DNA of 55,661 nucleotides from a virus. Every line of letters begins with the position of its first letter. The first letter of the stretch is position 1. Location of the stretch: positions 1 to 55,661 of the IMG/VR virus record IMGVR_UViG_3300025122_000018, one strand, 5' to 3'. Shown here in pieces: positions 24,388 through 33,300 of the stretch. Below the pieces are notes generated by a model, which did not search any database, was not told where the DNA came from, and worked only from the letters and a program-made list of their open reading frames with translations. Both the position numbers and the translations under genes were made by a program.

Positions 24388-27300
24388 ATGGCAGAAGAAG
24401 GATCAAAACAGGCAGCGATATCTTCTGACGAGGGTGTAAATCAAGAAGCGTTTGCCCTTAGTCGTTCGCCTATTAAAGATACCGGCATACCTCTTTACCC
24501 AGAACATGCCATTAAGTCTGGTCTAATAGCAGAGGATGTGAATAGCGGGATTAGCTCTAGGTTCTCTGATCCTGTGTCGCCTAGCTATTCTATACCGAGG
24601 ATTGATCAGACAAAATCAGATATCCTGTCTGGGATGCGACATCCATCGCAGGGTCGCACAGAAACTGGCGCAGTTATCTCTACTCCAATGGCTAGAGAGC
24701 GAGCGCATCTGTTGTTCACTCTGGCCAAGCTAAAGCCTCACTTAGATTCTGGCGCAATGTCCAGTGCTGGTGCCTACGCAACTGGCGAAAGGGGTATGCT
24801 GACTCTAGAAGAGCTTCAAGAGGCGCATGATCCAACAGCTTTAGAGTATATTGGTCTTGCCTTTGAGCCATTTGACGCTCCACGGCGTGCTGTGTGGGGC
24901 GCCGCTGCGTATCTGGGTCAATACCTGCCTGACCCCGGATCGCTCGCTGGTGATGCCATACAGTCCGTTGTAGGGGTTGTTGGGGGTCTTGCCTTAGGAA
25001 CCTCTGTCGGGCTTACTGAGGGGGTTTGGACACTGGGGCTTGGCGCTACGGTGGGAGCCATTGCAAGCCTATGGGACGATGATGAGAACGAGGAGTCGCC
25101 ATCATCTCCGATAGTTCCGGGGCAGGAAGCTGTCGATGGTTTCATGGAGATGGTCGAGAATCTATATGATGCCGTAGCTACTGGAGAGCTATATGAAACA
25201 TCTAAGACTCGCATAAGGCCAAATCTATATGCAGATTGGTCTAGAACTGGTATTGTAACTGGCGATATGCTTATAGATGCGATGCTGACTAAGGGTCAGG
25301 CGTGGGAGTTATCTCAAGATGCAACCAAAGCGCCTCACCTAAGGGCGTTTGCTAGGCATGTATCTACGGATGTTGGAAGACTGTCGTATGGTCTTCTTGC
25401 GGAGTTTATAGTAGACCCACTGTGGATATGGGGTCCGGGTAAGGCTGGCTCATTCGCGTCTAGGGTCAGATACGGCGATGATATTTTTCATCTTTTAGGG
25501 CCAGCGGCAAAGGGGGCCAGTTCTGTACAGAATGTTGCTCGCGCTAAGCGTGGTGCCGATGCCCTGATGTTTAACAAGATTGTCGCTAATATGGTTAGGT
25601 CTACAGACCCTAAAGTGGTGGAAAGTTCTACTGCTGCGGTCGCCCATTATGGTAAAATTGCTGCCGCACAGGTAGTTGATTCCAGAAATAACTTAGAAGC
25701 GATTGCCAAAGCCCTACAGGATGGTGGAGATCTCGGTAAGGCGGTCAGATCACAGAGTCAAAGAGTGTTTGATCAGGCAGAAGTTCTATCAAAGGAACTT
25801 ATAATAGAGGGGAAAGAAGGGCAAGCTGCGCGTATTCTTGAGATAGCAAAGCAAAAGAAGATCTTGGCTGATTCAATACAGGATGCTGCCGGTCAGGCGA
25901 GATGGCTTAAGCAGCAGAGCAGGATGATCGCTAATGAGATAAAAACATTTGAGAAACATGCAGATAATATAAGTCTTAGTATCCGCGCAGCAGCAGACGC
26001 AAGACAGGCCGGGGATCTCTCTAAGCTAGTTAAGCAGAAGGGCTTCTTAAGTTATCACATGCCATTCACGACAAAGTTTGGATATGTTTTTAAGAGTGGT
26101 CCACTGGATAATGCAACAGCACTGCTTAGAGCCAGTCCAATAGCATCTAAGTTTATAGATGACTTCTCACTTACTGGTCTACAAGCCAAGGTGGATGAGG
26201 CTGCTATAGGATTAAAGGGTGATGAGAGGGTGCCAACAGCATCAGAAGTCTTTGCGGGTGACCCTGCCGCTCTTCTTGCCTATCAGACTCAAAGGATAGT
26301 GCAGTGGCCAGCACATTGGGCTGGTGCCTTTTTTACCGGCGTGGCTGCTACTATTGGCTCCAGAATGATTCAGCCAATAACTGAGACTATGAGTGTTGCT
26401 AGGTATCAGAAGCAAGGTCTTGTCCGTGGCATTCCGTATCTCGGCAATAAGATGCTTATAAAGATACAAAAGGTAAATCCTGAGCTATGGGAAAAGCAAC
26501 AGGCAAATATTACTGATTATCTAAACTCCTTTACCGGCTTGGATATGAAGCTGACCACCGAGCTTGAGCGGCTAGGGAAGAAAGCACAGGAAGCTCTGAA
26601 GATAAGGAGGAAGATTTCTGTTAAGGAGGGCGCTCGTCTTCAGAGATTGATATCAACCACAAGCGATCAAGCAGAGAAGGCAGAGCTACAAGCCCGCCTT
26701 GAGCGGGTCATGGCTTGGAATAATAAGAAAGAATATTCCGAGCAAGACATTATGCTTGAAGCCCTTGATGCCCTTGATAGGGGAGCAAAGAGATGGCATT
26801 CATTATCTGATGAAGTTCTGGAGGTTATGGAAGAGCTTAAAGCACTGAGGGACGCATTCGCAGCAGACCCCGCTGTTGCCGGTGCTAAGATAAAGTTTGA
26901 GCAGGGCATGGTTTCTATGGCTCGATTTGCTAAGGGAGACATTGACCATAAAGCAAAGCTTCTATCAATGCTTGAAGTCATCAACGCTCAGATGTCTAAT
27001 GTTTCAACCTTCAGAGACTTGAGCAGATCAAGAACCCATCAAGCCATACTGAAGAGAGTTACCCAGCTACGATCTTTAGAAGAGGGGGTTGCAGGACTGG
27101 GCGTTGATGTTCTGGCTAGGGCGCTGGAAGAGGTAAAGGTACTTAAAGATAGCGGTATTGTAGACGAAGCGATCTATGCAGAGCACATGCTTGAGCATCT
27201 GACTAAGGTAACTGGTACAGCGACCTCTGCTCGTCGTGTCTTGAGGCAGTTTGCCCTTGCTCTGGGCGAGACAGATGGAACGCTTGCACTAAGAAAACTC

Positions 27301-30300
27301 TTTGAGCGCCTTGGGGGTTCTCTTGAGTTTGCAGAGGGAGCAAAGCTAAAGAAAAACTTTAACTCGGCAATGACTCATGCGATTAACAAGTATTTAGCTA
27401 CCCTTAAAGAAGAACACCGTATGCTTGACTCGGCATATAAGAAAGGTCTTGTGCTCTCCGAGGGTACAAAGCTGAAGGTTGGTGAGAAAAACTTCTACTC
27501 TGGCATGACAAGGAAAGAGTTTCGCTCCTTACTTAAGGAGATGATTAGAGATAACGATGAGACTTGGAAAGTTCTGGTGCCGGAACATGAGCGAGAACTG
27601 TTTGAAACTTGGGTAACCGGAGTAGAGCCACCATCAGTTAAGGCCCGGAAAGCGCGTGAGAAAACTTACTCAAGCCGTCCGGCAGATTGGTTTGATGGGA
27701 AGGTTGTGACGGACAAGGTTAAGGTTACTGTAAATAACGGCATCATTAATAGAGTCATACGAGAACAGGTTGAAGCATCTAAGGATGGTCTGGTTAGTCT
27801 GAAGGATCTCATACGGTCTATCCCAAAACTAGATGAGTTTGAAAACAATGGCTATGTTTCCTTGCTTAATATTTTGAGTGAGAAGGTTGGTAAAGATGTG
27901 CGAATTGGCTGGTTAGAAGATAGCAAGCTGGTTGGAGAGTATAGGCCGAAGCAAGTGGTAGAGGGCGTTAAGCAGCCGAGAAGGGTTCTGATTTCAGACA
28001 ATGCTCCTGATGCTCTTCAGGCACTTGCCCACGAAACGCTTCATGCTGTAACTGTTAATAGATATAGGAACGCAGCTAAGGCTTGGCAAAAGGGAGAGAA
28101 GACAGCCTCATCCCATGCTTCCGACAATCTTAGAAAGCTATTCAACTATGTTGTTGACCGTGCCAAAAACGATCCAGAGCTACTGCTAAAACACGGCATC
28201 GTACAGGGGCAGCCTCTTCGTGATTTCTTAGCGAGTCCAGAAGAGTTTATATCTTATGGGGTGTCTAGTCCTGAGTTTGCTAGGTTTCTAGATAGCATTC
28301 CTTATCTGGCATCCAAAAGAACAAGTGTATTCGATGTGTTCTGGGGCAAGGTAAAGAAACTGTTTGGGCTTAGAAGAAAGGATACAGCTTATAGGGAGTT
28401 GAATCTAATAGTAAGCGAACTTCTTACTGCGAAGGATTCGATTGTAAGAGGGAGAAAGCCCAAGGGCTTTCCGATGGCAGATAGCGCCAAGAGGTTTGAG
28501 AAGCCACCCTCTGTGGAGAGAAGGGGTGTCTTTGATTTTGAGCCGCATGAGAAGGCTCACTGGAACCAAGCAAGAAGCTACTATGATAGGGTAGGTGTTC
28601 TCAAGGGTGTCTCAAGAAAGACTTATCGCACAGCCAAGGACACTACAGCCAAGAGGCATGAGGTTATCGGACCAGCCGCTACCTTTGCGGAGCATGAGGG
28701 CTATCGTCTTTCAGATGTTCTTACTGGTCGTGGCATTAAGATACACAAAAGATTCCAGCTTGATAAGGATCATGGTTGGTACTTGGTTACTCCGCGTCCA
28801 GCAAAGAAGCTTAATCCCGCCAAGGTTAGAGCAGATAAGGCTGATGAGCTTGAAGAGATTATCGAGCCGGTTGAGCCAGTTAAGCCAGTAAGGGGTCGTC
28901 GTGTTAAGTTTAAGGGTGAAGAGGCCGCCCCAGTTAAGCCCACCAAGAAGGCTAAGCACGCCTCTACCGAGACAGCACAAGTTTCTCATGATGTAGATCC
29001 TGTTGTGCCCACGGAGACAAAGGGCCGCCGTGTGAAGCTTAAACCGGGCAAGCCGAAAACTGGTGTTTACCAGCACCGCAGGGGCGAGCTATCTAAGAAG
29101 GGTTTCTTTAGAAGCTCCTATCGTTTAGACGAAACTTACAAGGTAGAGAAGGTTAAAGAAGAATGGGTAGTTAGAAGATTTAACGAAGATAAGTCACTCT
29201 CTTCTGTTGAGGGTTCTCCTGAGTCCTTCTCAACAAGGGGTGAGGCCGCCCGTTGGCTTAAGAGATTTGATGACGAGAGAGGTCTTCCTGAGTGGAAGCC
29301 AGTTACAGTTAAGTGGGACAGGGTAAGGGTTCCCGGCCTCAAGCAAATGCGGCTATCCTTTACAGATCCGAATGGTAATGGTTTATTTTATTTGTCGATG
29401 ACCGACCCATACTCTCCGACTAAGAGAGTCATTAATATTATAGGCCCAGAGGGTGTGGTGGATACGATTAAGCCATCGAAGAATCCCAAGACTGGGAAGG
29501 TGACCCCAGCTACGAAGGGCCGTGCCGCTGAGGCTCTGAAAGAACATCTCGATAATATCGAGGGGAATGTTCCAGATACTCCTGCTGTTTCAAAGTTAAA
29601 GAAGAAGCTTGTAGAGGAGGCGGAAGAGCAGGGCATCATTGGTTCAGACCCACCTATAGTGGAGAGGATGAGTCAGCCAAGAGCAGGTAACTATGACATA
29701 GATGAGCTTCTTGACACTGGATATAAGCAACTAACTCCGGGCACGAAACTTAAGAAGGACGATGTTGTTGCTATCTTTGATGGGAACTCTGCCTCTCCTG
29801 ACGATATGTGGAGGGTTGAATCTGCTTTTCAAACAATGGATGGCCAAGAGATTGGCCTTGTTGCAAGGAATGGCAAGACAACAAGAACACTAGAGACAGA
29901 TGAGCTTGATGATATACAAGTTTACTTCAAGAGAGATGAGGCCAAGACCAAGACTAAGCCGAAGCAGCCGAAGGTTAAGAAGGGGCGTGGAAAGGTTAAG
30001 TTCAAGGAGGCTGTCGAGGAGGCTCCAGAGGTCACACGGGGCGCACTGGAAGATGTCTTTCCCGAAGAGTATATGGGAATGGTTGACGACGCCAAAAGGA
30101 TTAAGAGATCTGGGGGCGCGGCGATCTATCCAACCTACAAGGCACTAAAGGACGAGTGGCTTGAGGTGATAAAGCCACTAATGCCAAAAGCGACTAAGAA
30201 AGAACTAAACGCGAGGCTTAAGGTTGAGTTAACGAAGTCAGGTATAGAAACGAAAGCTAAGTGGCTTGCCTATAGATCGAAATCAATAGATGAGATTGTT

Positions 30301-33300
30301 GAAGAGCCTGTCAAGCATTTAGTTAAGAAGGTCTTGGACGAGGGGCATAGGCCTACTTATAGCAATGCCTACAATGCAGGAGAGAAAGGCGTTTGGTTTA
30401 CGCGATCAGATGGTTCTGAGGGCTTCTACCGTTTATCTGATAACGAACTAAAGGCTTTATTTAAGGAAGCACCAGAGAAAGCAACTACACGCACCTCTCG
30501 CATTAAGTTCAAAGACAAGAAAGCGCCTAAGAAGCCTCAGCCGGGTCCAGACCTACAGCCATCGACTGATATAGATCGAATCTTTATTGAGCCAGCAGTG
30601 GCCAAGGAAGTGAACCTCTATCCTGAGGTGGTGAAAAGTGGTGCTGAAGTAAAGAGGCTTGGCTGGTATCCGTTTGTTCAGAGGAAGGGTACGGTAGATC
30701 CGCTTAGGCAGCTTGAGATAGGCACGGAGTTTTCTGTATGGTCGCAGGGAGAGAAGAGGAATCAGCTTGTTCTTCAAGCTGGTGGAGTCCTAGTAGATTC
30801 AAGGAAAGCCAAAGATTCTGATGAGCTTGTCTTTTTCTTTGAGAGAAACGGGCTTGGCTTTGATGTGAGAGAGTCAGAGCTAAGGTTGTTTCAAGCCGGA
30901 GATCCGTCAAGCACGATGCACGGTGCCGGTAAGAAAGTATTCTTTAAGACACCTCTAACGAAGGTCGCAAAGACAGACCCAGTAAAGATACCAGATACCT
31001 TCGATGCGGCGCTTGCCGGTGATTTCACTGATGGCGTTGTTGCTGGTAAGCTTCGGCCAATTACGGTAGATTCTGCGATTGCCGTCTATCAGGATGGAAA
31101 GCTTGTTGATGGCGGCAGGATTACATCACAGCACGGGGGAGACTTCAAACTAGATACTGGTCGTTCGATTAATGAAAAGGTCTTTATAAAGATTCTTAGG
31201 GGGAAGCACGAAGATAAGAACGTACAGGCTCTTGTTCTTAGGCCAAACAAAACTAGGCAAGCACAGAGGAATAAGGCTGCCTTGATGGATGACCTTGAAG
31301 AGCAGCTTATCGAATACTATGAGCCAGAGCTTGCCCCTCTAACAAGACCAAAGGGAGCGCCAAAACGGAGACAAGGAAAGATTGCTGAATCTGATTTAAG
31401 GCTCACAAATCTTCAGAAATCCATTGATAAAATTGATGGCGAAATGGGCAATCTCAGATCTTGGGTCTGGGCTTACACAAAAGATACGCTTAAGGTAGCA
31501 GACCCCAAAACCGTGGCTGATGAGGTTGTTGATTTGTTTTGGGGAGCCAGAGAGGTTCTTGAAAAACTGAAAGATTATAAGATCACAGCACAAAAGTTTA
31601 ATGCTAATGACATTGAACTTATGGTGGACTATTTACATAACCTCCGCAGATTAATGGGTGGGCTAGACGCACCAGACACGGGGGTATCAACTGTTCTTAG
31701 AGAGCTTATGAGGAGTGAGGCTTTTAAGAGGAAGCTGTATGAGGTTGCCGATTCATCTAAGATTCTTATGAGCACTTCCAGAAGAATAGACTCAATATTA
31801 CCAAGACTAAAAGGACTAACTCCTTTCCATAAGGACATGCACAACACACTTTCTGGTCTACTTAAGTTTGATGAGAAGGCCGTAGAAGGTGCGCTAAGGT
31901 CGTTAGAGACTGGATTCAAATCTGGTTCTCGGTCTAAGTTTCCTGATGTTGGATCGTATGCTATGGCATCAACAGCAGCCAGCAGACAGCAACTAACCGA
32001 GGCTGGGTTCCGCGCTTTCCGTTTGCGTAGGGCGCTCAAGGATATGTCTGATGATGAGGTAGCAGCAACTCTGGCAAAGATAGTAAGCAAGAATAAGGAT
32101 GTTGATCCTATTGTATTCTCTGTTCTTAAGAAGGCATTCGGCAGAGAGGCAAAGAAGATTAAGGCAGTGTTCGGAAGCCCAGACCTATCTCTTGCTAAGT
32201 TGGATAAAGAGATGGAGATTATTAAGAAATCTGTCTCAGAGTACATAGTCCCCCCAAAGATTCCAAAGAGAGTGCCTAAGAAGGCGAGGGGCAAGGCACC
32301 TAAAGAGGAGTCTGGGCTTGAGTCTTTGCAGAAGGATTTGAAGAAAGAACTTAGCAAGACCAAGGCCAAGCTTCCAAAGCTTGAAGAAGGTGCATACTCT
32401 GGTCGGGACTTGGAGAACTGGGAAACCAAGATGATGGCTGAGTTCAATCACTTAACAAAGGACTTAAGCGAGGAAGATACTTTGCTGGCAGTCATGGGGG
32501 TTCTCAAAGAAGCTCCGATGTTTGTGAATAAGGAGACTCACCCTGCGTTAGCAAAGCTTTATCCGGGGCTTATTGGTAGAAGATATACACCTGTGGACCC
32601 AGTTCTTAAACCAGTTATGGATGAAGCCCATGCTATAATTAAGAGATACGAGGCTGAGTATGCTGAGAGGGGCTATACTTGGGCAGCATCACCAGAAAGA
32701 ATAATGAGAGACTGGGGAGTAATAGAGTTTACTCCCCATATCTACAAAGAGATTGATAAGAATATTCTCTACGAGATCCATCGGGGCAGGGTTCGGGCTG
32801 CGGGTTCGGCTGGTGGTCTTGACAATGCTCTGATGACTACTATGGAGGCAAGCCACCGCAGGAAGCTATCTGGTTCTATCTTAGAACTAAAAGCCCTTAA
32901 GAATACTGGTCACGATAAGATTCTTACTGCTGATCCGCTTGAGATATATGCTAGATATTGTCAGGCTAACAGGGCAATGACCAATGAAGATCTCTTAGTA
33001 ACAATGATGGATACGGGTACGGCTCAGGTTTTGTCGGCACAAAGAGCAGCAGATGGTTCTATTGTAAAGACTATAGAACAGGTCGCTGCTGATGGTGATT
33101 GGGTTCCTGTGTTTAACATGAGCAACATCCAGAGAGATGTGAATGTAATGCACCGTGGCAATCTTGAGCAATGGCTTGCGTCCGGCATGACCCCAGAGGA
33201 TGTGGCGAGTTACTTTAAGAATCGTGGTAAGGAAATGATTGGCGGGGTAATGACTGACACCCTGTTCGCCAGCTTTATCAAGAGTTCTCCGCGCATGAGG

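Noticed and set aside
31629-32447. 272-codon minus frame within the giant gene
   Set aside because: Shadow of the giant coding frame: Ser/Leu-rich and without start signals.
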